Assembly: GCF_026262505.1 (NCBI RefSeq)
Contig: NC_067205.1
Coordinates: 15,376,001 to 15,440,000, forward strand
DNA from: Trichomonas vaginalis G3
Lineage: Eukaryota; Parabasalia; Trichomonadida; Trichomonadidae
Direction: 5' to 3'
DNA length: 64,000 nucleotides
Shown here: one piece after another, positions 35,351 to 44,779 of the stretch
How positions within the stretch are numbered: the first letter of the stretch is position 1
Layout of the letters: every line of letters starts with the position of its first letter
Program-made: the position numbers and the translations under genes
Notes under the pieces: generated by a model
Databases searched by the model: none
What the model was told of the DNA's origin: nothing
The model's input: the letters and a program-made list of their open reading frames with translations, nothing else

Positions 35351-36268
35351 TTACTTAGGAATGAACTCTTCACATATAGATATGTTTCGACTTTCACTCC
35401 ACAGAAGAGGTTGTTCTTTGTAATAATTATAGTAACAATTCCATAGTTTGTGAGCTGCATATGATTTATCCTTACATTTTTTGTTATAGGGTTTACAGTA
35501 TTCAATTTTATAAAAATGAACAATTTTAGTTTTGTTACAAAATTTCGTTAGGTTATATTCATTGTATTCTTGAGGAAACGTTATTTTCGAATGCTCAAAT
35601 AGTTTATTTAAGACAGTTTGATCATTGAACCACGTTGGTTTATTCTTGTTTAGCCATTTTAAATAATCTTCGGCTTGTTTCAAAAATTTTTCATTGACAT
35701 ATTTGCGACTATTGAATAAAGTAATACCTGCATTGAAATAGCTAGTGAATCCTTCACACCGACTACACGAATCATTAACTATAATTCCTGACATATTTTT
35801 AAGATCATAATCATATAATTCATCTATGTTTTGGACCACCAATGCATCTCCATCTAAATGTAAAAACCTCTCAAGTTCTGGATGTGCGTCCGGAAAAAGA
35901 AGTCGAATATATGTGTCATAACCAATCAGAAATATCTTAGGAGTTAAATATTGGGGTTTATATGTTTCGATATAGAATTTTGTATTCTTAATTGGACGAG
36001 CGGAAAAGTGTTTTCTATATTTTGATACAAGTTTCGAATTTATTGTTGCAATATAAAAAGAAATATGACGATTTTGATGAGTATTAATGATTGCATATAT
36101 TGCTGGACCTAAATTTAAAAGATCACTTGACCATGCAAATAAAACATTCATTGTTTCAAAGAACTCACCATGAAATCCTTGGATTTCAACCGTTGAAGTG
36201 TAGCGAAAGATTAGAATTTCAGCGACCACTAAAGCAATGCAATAAAGTTGAAGGATAATATGGAACAT
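35351..36268 (-). CDS. GT8 glycosyltransferase, copy 3
   Basis: Full-length 305-residue protein identical to copy 1. Copies 1 and 3 are the two intact GT8 genes in the window. Confidence 0.85.
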   Translation of the reverse strand: MFHIILQLYCIALVVAEILIFRYTSTVEIQGFHGEFFETMNVLFAWSSDLLNLGPAIYAIINTHQNRHISFYIATINSKLVSKYRKHFSARPIKNTKFYIETYKPQYLTPKIFLIGYDTYIRLLFPDAHPELERFLHLDGDALVVQNIDELYDYDLKNMSGIIVNDSCSRCEGFTSYFNAGITLFNSRKYVNEKFLKQAEDYLKWLNKNKPTWFNDQTVLNKLFEHSKITFPQEYNEYNLTKFCNKTKIVHFYKIEYCKPYNKKCKDKSYAAHKLWNCYYNYYKEQPLLWSESRNISICEEFIPK

Positions 36269-36617
36269 TAATTCAAGTTTTATGAGTGCTCTCTGAAAGT
36301 AAACTACATAATTTATTCATTGGTTAGACATTCTAAATCTTTTTTAATATCGTCTATTATGAATGTTTTTCATACTTTAATGTTCACAATTTCTTAAATA
36401 AAATATTAAAATTCCCCAAATAATTATATTCACACATTTATTTAATAAAGGAAATATCAAGAAAAAGATCATCACAAATTGAATCATGAAAAAATAATTT
36501 ATAACTATTCAATCAAAAGATAGTGAACCATTTATATATGTTTTTAAAATAAATATATAATATGAAGTTTTTGATATACTTATCAAAAATTGAATTGAAG
36601 CCGACAAAATTTGAGAG

Positions 36618-36670
36618 GTTATCGATTTTGTAATTTAATCGTTATCGTCTTTTTCTAAACGTGCATTTTT
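36618..36670 (+). repeat. Left inverted repeat, copy 4
   Basis: Same as 11830-11882. Its right partner is missing because the unit is cut at 42470. Confidence 0.65.
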
Positions 36671-38140
36671 ACATTAAAAGCAATGCAACTCCAAAATTAA
36701 TTGGTATTTAGACTTAATTAGGTGCAGACAAACGAAATGCAGTCCAAATATTTTGGTGATATATGAATTACATAAATTTAGGGAAATTGAAATTATATCT
36801 TTTTAAATTTTTAGGAAAACAGATTTATAGAATTGTTTAAGTCATCAAAATAATGCAGACTTAGGTCAAATTTTCCAAATTTAATCATTTGCAAGACTTT
36901 CAAGCGACTTCAAAATGTCGAAATATAAGTCCAAAAATAAAATTACGATTACAGTCTATCCTCAATTATTATCACGCTAATTATTGAGTGACCCATGCGT
37001 TCGTATGTATGTAATACCTTTTAAAAAGGAGATGAGAGAGATAAACTACATTTACAATTTAAATCTGATGTATTTACTTGTTACATTTACAAATGTAAAT
37101 GTTTCTCGTAATGTTTACATTTTGTAAGTATAACGAATAAAAATGACGCACTTTTTTTACAAAGTCAAATTATTGTTCGATTTTTGCAGCTTGTAAACGA
37201 TTAATTGTATAAAGCAATTGATATTAGCACGACATAACTGAATAATTCTAATATTGAAATCAAAAGCCCTTAAAATATCATGATATTTTAATTTCATAAC
37301 AAATCTAGGAGACTATTTGATGAAAACATATCCGATGTGGGTTTTGTTGTATTATATAACTTGTTATTGACTTCTTAGCTTTCCAAATTTTTTTCGATAA
37401 TGAGAAAACGAATGAAAAATCAACATTTGGTCCATTTAAAATTTGATTTGTTTACATTTTTTTTACTTTTTGAATTTCAATTTATATTTTCCTCAAGAAA
37501 TACTTTAGATTTTAAGAAACTAAATCATATAATCTACTAAGAAAATATATTAAATCCTATAATACTCAAAGTTTTGTGATAAATCCGATCTTTTTTATTT
37601 TACTTTTATTATGTTTTTGCAAACTTAAGGTCCTCACTAGGTAAAACATAATACTCTTTGAAGTTAAGTATTTTCACAAAGAGAGGACCAACAATATCAA
37701 AATATTGAATAAAGATTTGTATTATTTTATTTATTTTTAAGAACATGTTTAAGAACCCTCATTATCTCCACGAATATTGCATATTTTTCTATTCTAAGAC
37801 CACCAAAATTACGTTTTAATATAGAAAATAACATATTTATGTGATGCTAAAGTCGAAGTCCTTAAAAAATTAGTGTTAAACATCCATTTATTACAAAATT
37901 GAAGAAATATATGTAAAATATAACACATAATTTAGTTATTTGACTCAATTATTAGTTATGCAATATCAGTTGTGTTTATATCTGCGTTATATCACGAGAT
38001 GCATTGAATTGTCATAATTAGATCACCGTAAATCTTATCAATTTTTGATACACTTCCGGTGAAAAATTTAGCCTTGACAATAGGATGAAATATATTGTAA
38101 AAAAATAAATTTTAGATTTTGAAGTTTATCATTTCGAATA

Positions 38141-39257
38141 ATGAAATATAAACAATACAAATTTTCTGTCGTTTCGAGATTCATAAATGATCGGAATCTT
38201 CCAGCTCCGACTGAAATAGAACTTTCGGAAGCTAATTTTCAAGACGAATCTTCTTTATTAAGATTTATTTTGGATATCCCTAAGGATTTAAGCTTTTCCA
38301 TTGACTCATATTCAATGAATCTTTTGATACATTTCATTATCGAGCAATCTACACAAAATGAAACAATATTAAAATTCACAATTCAAAATATCACTTCTTC
38401 GAATATCTTTCAAATAGATTTGATACTACTGGAAAATTTATTCGAATATTTATCGCATTATATTAACAAGATTTTTTTCATTTTTTCATTAAAATTAATT
38501 CATTTTAAAGCTTTAGATAACATACAATACCTTTATTTATCAACATTTTCCGATCAATATGATGAGATATTACGTTTCATAAGCAGCAGTGACAATTCTC
38601 TCTATATCATCGATACATTTATTGCTTTGATTAAAAACAATATTCTTGACGTTGAATTCTTCCAAAACGCAGTTTTACTCAAGAAAGAAATTTTTTCTAG
38701 TATTATTGAGTACGAAAATCAATATTCAACTTATGCAATTGCAAATTTCTTTACAAAATTATTAAAATATTACCCAGGATATGCAACTGCTCTTCCATGT
38801 TCGGATATACTAATATCAAATTATTTCAAACTTTTTTAATGACGTGAATTCAATTATAAATAACGAAGATTTTGTTTATCTTCTCAAATTTATAGTTTTA
38901 TTTTATAAAGCAGTCGATATAACATCTGAGATGGCTTTAGAATTCATAAAAACACTTGAAATTCTGCGAAGTCTTTCTCCTCACTATTCATTTACAGAGT
39001 ATGTAGTTCAGGGGTATTATTGTGTACTTCCTCTTATACCCATGCAAATTTAATCTACCGATTTTTTAAATTCACATGAATTTTTAATTAATTATGCAAT
39101 TGAGAATTCAAATCTTCACAAATATTTGAAATTATATTCCAGATGTTTCCGCAGATTTGATAGCGATGAAATATTCAAAAATGTTTTTCATATCTTAAAC
39201 CTTGTAGAAGTTACAACAGAATATTTATCAGAAAATCAGGATCTTTCTGAGAAATAA
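38141..39257 (+). pseudogene. Helical hypothetical protein, copy 4 (frameshifted)
   Basis: As the other copies but with one extra A (ttatttcaaactt, about 38829), which ends the first frame at 38839 after 232 residues; the rest of the 303-residue part is open in the next frame (38844-39053), followed by the shared TAA and tail. A homopolymer indel, so possibly technical. Confidence 0.85.
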
Positions 39258-39293
39258 ATCTTTATTTGCAACGATATCCTAACGAGGGTTAAT

Positions 39294-39651
39294 TTAATTT
39301 TTATTTTTTATTTCAAGTTTGAGTAAACTTTCAAGATAATCTATATAAGCCTTTTGATGTTCTTCATCTAGATTCTTGTTTAATATGTGATGAATTTGAT
39401 TTTTTTTTTGAAAATTCAAGATAAAATTCTTTTTTATCTTGATCAACAACATGAACAATTCGAGTACAGCGTAACATTTCATCAATATTTTCTGTTTTCT
39501 TCGTTTCTAGATATTTTTCAAATATTTCTTGCGGAATCTCATTTTGATATACCCATTTATTTTTTTCCGGATGCTGATCTTTGTACTTAACGAAATATTG
39601 CTTGACTATTCGCTCAGAAACAACATATTCGATCTCTTTTCTCTTTCTCAT
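39294..39651 (-). CDS. Chromodomain-like gene, copy 4
   Basis: Identical to the other three copies, including the A-run frame change. That all four copies keep both halves open on either side of the slip is worth noting. Confidence 0.55.
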
Positions 39652-41144
39652 TGAATATTTGTGACACTTTTGAATTCAATCAAATCAAAAATATTTGAAA
39701 TTGCTAGAATTTTTTTTCTTTCTCATGAATATTTGAAATGACTCAAAAGGAAAACTCGTTCGATTCAATTCAATTTTGAATCAGAATTTTTTAAGGACCA
39801 ATAAATCAAATTATGTTAAGAAAATCTTTTTTTAACTCAGAGTATCAAAAGTACGTTAAACCTTCAATTTTATCTCATGTCGGAAAGCGAACCGACAATA
39901 GTGGAAGAGAATCAAACTATATCAGTATCCATCCAAGCTATTGTTGATGAAGAAAAAGGAGATGGAGCTGATATGCTTGATTTAATTCAAAATGAATTGA
40001 ATTCTCGTAAAAAATTGAAATATAGAATGGAAATACCTGAAAATTCCCCAATTCCAATTCTCAAGGAAAGATATAGCAAATTAAAATTTACAGATCCTAC
40101 AGAAGCTGCTATATTTATTGCAAAAGATTCATATAATTCTTTTTATCCATTAAATTTTGAGCAAGGAAAAAAGTTTCGTTGTCCTAACTGCCAATTTTGC
40201 ATGGAGCTTGTAAAGACTCATGAAAATGGTCAACTTTTCTTCATTCCAGTAATTAAACACGAGCATAGAGCAAAGCAATGCAAGCCGAGTAACAATATAC
40301 CAAAAATTCTTAAGTTGCAAGCAGGAAAAAAAGTCTATGAATTAGCAAATTCTGATAATGTTCCTCAATGCAAAGAAATTTTTGCAAAAGAATTGAATAT
40401 TCCCAATGCAACTTATACGATGTTCCATAATATAGTAAATAAACTTAAAGGAACCACAAAGGGGGATAGAATTCAATCTTACAATTATTTCTCAACAATT
40501 TTTTCAATCATAAACAAAATCGAACAAGGATTCTGCGAAATGATTTTAGTTAAAGAAGTTAACAATGAAATTGAATTGCATACATTTAAGAAAGGTGATG
40601 AATTACCTGAAAATTCAAAAGACTTTCAAATTTATTCATTTATTGTAATTCCTCCAATAACTCATTTTTACATGCAAACACAAGCTTTTTGCGGAATAAT
40701 TCAAATTGATGGAACGTTTTTATTTTGTATTAAAAAAGGAAACTTACTCATTATTGGTACACCTGCACCAAATAATAGACTTATCCCTATTGCATTTGCA
40801 TGGTCTGTTAGTGAAAATACGATAACAATTAAGGATATGCTCACTAAATTGAAATCTTTTATTCCACCAAGCAGATTCAAGAATATTTATTCCGATCAAG
40901 GTCCGGCAATTATAGCTGCTGTTAGAGAATCAGGCTTTTCTTGCGATCATAAATTTTGCTTACGTCATTTTGCAACAAAAAGGGAATACATCAATGTCTA
41001 TTCCGAAATTGTTGAAGTCGCTTACGCAGACCATCCTCAAAAACGAATTGACTTGATTAAAAAGTTAGAAACTCGTTTACAAGAGGAATATCCAAACCGC
41101 GAAAATAATCAGGATCTCTTTAAGTACTTAGATAGTATTAACCC

Positions 41145-41850
41145 TGTTGTGCATGAAAATTCGGTTCACTTCACTTCTGACAAAAGTGACATATTTACAT
41201 GGCAAAAATAGTTTACATGGCAAAAATATATAGGGTATTTTTTTTAAAAGTAGTTATCTTTATATATAAAAATAAAACTTTTGATATATTTGAGTAAATG
41301 ATTTATTAATTTATTTATTTATTTTTTTTAAATCAAATCATATAAATATATATATATATAATAGTGAAATAGAACAAGAGATAATTATTGATGATTAAAT
41401 TGTAGACGAGGATAAAAGTTTAGATAAATTAATAAAATTAGTGTGGAATCAGACAAATTTCCCGCTGTTTGCGAAGGAATTGTTGGCTATGATGTACTGA
41501 TCATGAATCAGTACATCATAGCCAACAATTCCTTATACAAAGTTCAAAAACTTGGGTGCAATCAGTTCTGATTGCACCCAAGTTTTTGAACTTTCTCGAG
41601 GGAATGAAAGGGTAAGAGGTATACATTATGAATATATACCTCTTACCCTTCCATTCCCTCTCTGACAGCGGGAAACTTTGTCTGAATGTTAAACTATTCA
41701 GACAAAGTTTCCCGCTGTTTGCGAAGGAATCAATTTATACAAATAAACTTATAAAACACAAAATTATTATTTTATAATATAATTCTTAGATAATACATCC
41801 GATATGTAAAGTGTCAAAAATGAAGTGAACCGAATTTTCATGCATTACAA
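41145..41850. mobile_element. 706-bp non-autonomous element with terminal inverted repeats and a hairpin array
   Basis: Inserted in the copy 4 transposase; copies 1 to 3 give the empty site. Flanked by a direct repeat of gatagtattaaccc (41131-41144 and 41851-41864), 14 bases, or 15 counting the preceding A. Ends are inverted repeats of about 36 bases sharing TGCATGAAAATTCGG and TTCACTTCA, with a few mismatches at the outer tips. No coding frame. The AT-rich left part has a 17-base direct repeat (tttacatggcaaaaata, about 41195 and 41213). The core, 41450-41730, is the hairpin array described separately. A TIR-bounded, gene-free element of this size is a MITE, but the family is not recognised and the target duplication is longer than for common DNA transposons (2-11 bases). 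Confidence 0.85.
41450..41730. repeat. Array of four long near-perfect hairpins between 31-base direct repeats
   Basis: Four hairpins of unrelated sequence follow each other: 41474-41534 (28-bp perfect stem, 5-base loop), 41539-41594 (26 bp perfect, 4-base loop), 41598-41660 (26 bp with one mismatch, 11-base loop) and 41665-41718 (23 bp perfect, 8-base loop). The block is bounded by direct repeats 41450-41480 and 41699-41730 (cagacaaa, tttcccgctgtttgc, gaaggaat), which differ by one base. The left direct repeat can also pair with the 5' arm of hairpin 4 (41665-41684), closing hairpins 1 to 3 into a branched cloverleaf; so the RNA or extruded DNA has two competing folds. Confidence 0.9.
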
Positions 41851-42479
41851 GATAGTATTAACCCATTTGAAGGATTCGCTGACTACACCGCTGGCATACT
41901 CACAACATCTCTTATTGAATCCCTTAATGCCGAAATTAAAGATAAATGGGATACATATGAACCCGCCGAACTAATTATCCGTCTCATTGAACATGAATTC
42001 AATCTTGTTAAAAATGTTTTAACAGGTGATTTTAAATCAGATAATATTATCAAAAATCTAAATGAAACTTTGAAACATTCAGATATGTTTAGCTCGGTAT
42101 TATATGATCCAATTCAATAATTATATTATGCAACTTTTGGTCGCTATACATATTGCGTAAAAATTATGTCAGATTCACAATATTCATGCACATGTAAGCA
42201 CATCGAATTATACGGATTACCTTGTATTCATGTAATCGCCGTATTGAATCACTTTTCGAACAAAAATCTTCTTAAAAATTTGAATGATGCAGTTCATGCT
42301 CGCTTCAAATGTTCAGAGTTTATGACTCCTGTGGAAGATTTAATGAAATTTTATGTTGACCAAGCATCTTTAAAAATTCCCGGAATAAATTTCAACCTGG
42401 GAGAGATTGAAAAATTAAGGGGAAAAAGGACTAGGATTAAAGCATTTTACGAAAAGTGATGCTGTGTTGTAGTTAGTAT

Positions 42480-42528
42480 ACATATCAAGGGTACGACGGC
42501 ACTGCGTTCCACCTTACCCTTGATATGT
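42480..42528. repeat. Hairpin at the Maverick tip
   Basis: Arms 42480-42493 and 42515-42528 (acatatcaagggta and its reverse complement) form a perfect 14-bp stem with a 21-base GC-rich loop, only nine bases from the element terminus. It could mark the end for the integrase or the terminal protein. The partner at the right tip is outside the window. Confidence 0.7.
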
Positions 42529-42675
42529 GAATTTGACACTTTACAAAACCATTAACGTATATTTTACAACACAAACGACAACACTAACTTAACCTTAAAT
42601 ATTTACAAAGCCGCCAACCACTTCACCTCACTAACGTTTTCACAAACGACTTCACTACTGTAAAAATAAACGTTC

Positions 42676-42996
42676 TCACTTACAAAAGTATTGCAACTCC
42701 TCCCATTGCTGTGCTTCATATAACAGCTCATAATCTTCTGACTCACTTTCTTCTTCATATAGGTCAAAGTCACTGTCAAAATAAATGTTAGTAAGTTTTG
42801 ACAAAGCTAATGAAACACGCTTACCGTTTGTATCATATGCTTGTATAAACTTTCCATTATGCTTGTAGTCATAAACGCTCAAACTAACTTTACCCTTTCT
42901 CCCTCGTATCTGATAGAATGTATTTTCACGAGGAACGAAGAACAAATTCTTGAACTCATGACCGTTGTAGTTTGTTATCTCAATAGTTTTCGTCAT
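42676..42996 (-). CDS. Terminal-repeat gene, left copy (106 residues, unknown)
   Basis: Basic N-terminal half (YQIRGRKGKVSLSV) and a very acidic C-terminus (LYEEESESEDYELLYE). The first half looks beta-rich, compatible with a small SH3-like fold. Because it lies wholly in the terminal inverted repeat, the element carries two copies pointing outward, as in other elements that place a gene in their ends. No family recognised. The right copy starts at 63694. Confidence 0.65.
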   Translation of the reverse strand: MTKTIEITNYNGHEFKNLFFVPRENTFYQIRGRKGKVSLSVYDYKHNGKFIQAYDTNGKRVSLALSKLTNIYFDSDFDLYEEESESEDYELLYEAQQWEELQYFCK

Positions 42997-43084
42997 TTAT
43001 ATAAAAATAAAATAAAAAATAAACTTAAAAATTAATGATATCACCACCCTCACACGTATGAAAACATAGCCCAAAAATATATTT

Positions 43085-43119
43085 AGGTGAAGTGGTGAGA
43101 TCTCACCTCTTTTTTCACC
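43085..43119. promoter_or_regulatory. Palindrome site 1 (GGTGAGATCTCACC)
   Basis: The 14-bp perfect palindrome is at 43094-43107, extended by aggtgaagt on the left and ctcttttttcacc on the right, so larger imperfect symmetry exists. First of four sites with the same build in this Maverick; the others are at 52076, 53164 and 54927. This one separates the terminal-repeat gene from the next gene. Confidence 0.6.
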
Positions 43120-43128
43120 CTGTTGAAT

Positions 43129-43656
43129 TCATTGCTTTATAACTCTCTTCCTTGGTTTCTTTTTAGTTGCTTTCTTCACGTCTGTCTCCAACTTGACTGT
43201 CTTTCTTCTTCGGCCGTAATGATACCAATTACTTCCACCAGTCAATGGGTCAAATGGTCTTTCGTAAGGGTTTCCATACATTCCATAGGGACCATACGGA
43301 AGAACTACTGGTGGAGAAGAAACATTTTCTTTAGTTCCATCGACTCTATTTAAATGCATTGTTTCACCTTTCATCTGGTCATTAAAGTCTTTTGCGTGTT
43401 TTGCAAACTCATCGTCCTTTCCTAAAGCATTTTCTGACTCAGTCGCAACCAAATTGGATGCTTTATTTATGAGCCCTATTTTATTTAATCTTAACTTCTT
43501 TGCAACCCAGCCTCCAATCTTCCCTTTATTTGCGTCTAATGTCTTCGAAACCCTTCCTCCACTCATTTTATTTACTGCGTCATAAGCTCCAAGTGCTTTT
43601 GCTCCAAATGCTAATGCTTTTGTTCCCATTGCGCCTAAAGCTGCCCAAGCTACCAT
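43129..43656 (-). CDS. Basic, glycine/alanine-rich protein, candidate minor capsid or core protein
   Basis: 175 residues. The first 30 are Ala/Gly-rich and amphipathic (WAALGAMGTKALAFGAKALG, 20 residues), the middle is charged, a Tyr/Pro/Gly stretch follows (YGPYGMYGNPYERP), and the last 30 are strongly basic (GRRRKTVK, KKPRKRVIKQ). This combination recalls adenovirus pVI/pVII-type proteins, which disrupt membranes and bind DNA. Function is inferred from composition. The start follows immediately after the stop of the upstream gene (stop and start adjacent), suggesting one transcription unit on the minus strand. Confidence 0.5.
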   Translation of the reverse strand: MVAWAALGAMGTKALAFGAKALGAYDAVNKMSGGRVSKTLDANKGKIGGWVAKKLRLNKIGLINKASNLVATESENALGKDDEFAKHAKDFNDQMKGETMHLNRVDGTKENVSSPPVVLPYGPYGMYGNPYERPFDPLTGGSNWYHYGRRRKTVKLETDVKKATKKKPRKRVIKQ

Positions 43657-43881
43657 TTACACCATATTAAAATCATCTCTCTTCAATATTATCTCATAAA
43701 ATTTCTCGTTACTGGAGAAAGTCAATGAAACATAAGCGTTCTCACGGGCTTCGCCCTCACCGCTTTGCGGTCTATCTAACTTCTTTCTTATATCATCTAT
43801 ACGCTTCAAAATGTCTGAACAATTGCTAACATCTTCTACAACGGTTATTTCATCATGAATGACCTTCAAGAACAAGCTCAT
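43657..43881 (-). CDS. Small hypothetical Maverick protein (74 residues)
   Basis: Short acidic and basic protein lying between two virion-type genes on the same strand, its stop directly before the next start. Residues 37-47 (RPQSGEGEARE) are encoded by a double mini-hairpin sequence (43746-43770) that also occurs in other genes of this element. No domain recognised. Confidence 0.5.
   Translation of the reverse strand: MSLFLKVIHDEITVVEDVSNCSDILKRIDDIRKKLDRPQSGEGEARENAYVSLTFSSNEKFYEIILKRDDFNMV
43746..43770 (-). repeat. Double mini-hairpin, copy a
   Basis: Two adjacent hairpins with three-base loops: GGGC-TTC-GCCC (43746-43756) and CCGC-TTT-GCGG (43760-43770). On the coding strand it reads CCGCAAAGCGG then GGGCGAAGCCC. 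Related copies: 45313, 55913, 59605, 60980. Confidence 0.65.
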
Positions 43882-44763
43882 TTAATATGCTATTAAAATC
43901 ATCTCAATAATGAGTCCATCCTTTCCGTCTTTGGGTAGCACAACATCTTTCATTGAAGAAGGTTCGACAAGTCTTATGTTAAACTTACTGACAAAGTTTG
44001 TTATACTATAATGCTTCGGCGGCGAATACATGTAGTTTGAAAGACATAATATAGGTTCTTCAGCAAATTCACTTATACTGGATTTTATAACAATGTTCTC
44101 ACGAGACCAAATACCACCAATTGACAATCTTGTAAGCAATCCTGCTGAACCTTCTACTGTAACGTCGATGGTAACATTCCACGAAGGTCATCTATTGACA
44201 TCGTTGAGTCACTGAATTTAAATATTTTCTTAAAGCAATCGTCATTATCTAACCATGCAATAGCTTTGAAGTTTTCATTCGAATATACATCTGCTTCATT
44301 AAATGTAAAACCTGACTTCTTTGCAGAGATGACTTTAAAATCTATTGAGTTTGTTTCAAAATTATATGCTATGGTAACTTCTGAAGGTAATGGATGTCCC
44401 TTCCGCAGTCAGTTGTTCTCTCACTACCGTTTGAAGCTTTGTGTTAAAAACTTTCATGTCATCTCCTGTGTCTAGGTTCACATACACAGCAACAGGAAAA
44501 CTATCTTGCTTCTTTGTTTCATCATTATATCTCAAAACATTAAAGTTCTTCAATAATATTGTTCTTCCTGCTGGAATACTTCGAACCTGTCTGATTTCAA
44601 TAGCTTTCTCACCTCCTACATACTCTACCCAGTGTCTTGGATATTCATAAGTATACTGACTTTCTTGAATTTTGGTAGGTTTCATCATAACGTGTTCATA
44701 GTATATCTTTATACTCTTGTCAGTTAGACTCGGTGCTATGTTCTGAATATTTCTGACTTGCAT
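43882..44763 (-). pseudogene. Virion-like protein, paralogue A (Maverick part)
   Basis: Member of the paralogous set also seen at 5945-6798 and 59626-60482. The N-terminal part has YTYEYPRHWVEYVGGEKAIE and a following RxVRSIPAG block; the C-terminal part ends in KFNIRLVEPS ... VVLPKDGKDGLIIEMIL, the beta-rich closing signature shared by the group. Likely a beta-sandwich virion or spike protein. The start is at 44763, 16 bases from the divergent ATPase start, which implies a shared promoter. This is one of the broken parts of the element. Confidence 0.5.
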
Positions 44764-44779
44764 TTTTAATGGAGATAAA

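Larger units (their letters stand above)
39877..42459 (+). pseudogene. MULE transposase, copy 4, interrupted by a 706-bp insertion
   Basis: The transposase is normal up to residue 422 (SINP), then is interrupted by the hairpin element at 41145-41850. The frame runs 22 residues into the insertion and stops at 41211. The C-terminal part resumes after the target duplication at 41851-41864 and includes the third catalytic residue, the shared TAA and the SWIM tail (42166-42459). The first two Asp and the third Glu of the DDE triad are thus on opposite sides of the insertion, so this copy cannot be active. Confidence 0.9.
10862..42470. repeat. Tandem array of an 8.26-kb unit (MULE block plus GT8 block)
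   Basis: Taking the left 53-bp inverted repeat as the unit start, copies begin at 11830, 20096, 28359 and 36618, giving unit lengths of 8266, 8263 and 8259 bases. A truncated unit end (10862-11829) precedes copy 1, and copy 4 is cut at 42470 by a Maverick. Copies are nearly identical; differences are mostly homopolymer indels plus a few substitutions. Copies 1 and 2 share some variants (for example ggaacattttt in the transposase) and copies 3 and 4 share others (ggaacgttttt), so the array grew stepwise or was doubled. Order in each unit: helical protein (+), chromodomain-like gene (-), MULE transposase (+), spacer, GT8 glycosyltransferase (-), spacer. Confidence 0.95.
42471..42999 (+). repeat. 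Left terminal inverted repeat of the Maverick
   Basis: Reverse-complement match to 63691-64000 and, by inference, about 215 bases beyond the window. The match runs to the start codon of the repeat-borne gene and fades just upstream of it. The two copies are nearly identical except for a small replaced block of about 12 bases. A 14-bp perfect hairpin lies close to the tip (separate entry). Confidence 0.85.

Noticed and set aside
41331-41360. AT dinucleotide run as a functional site
   Set aside because: A short (TA)n tract is common in this AT-rich DNA and has no distinctive context.
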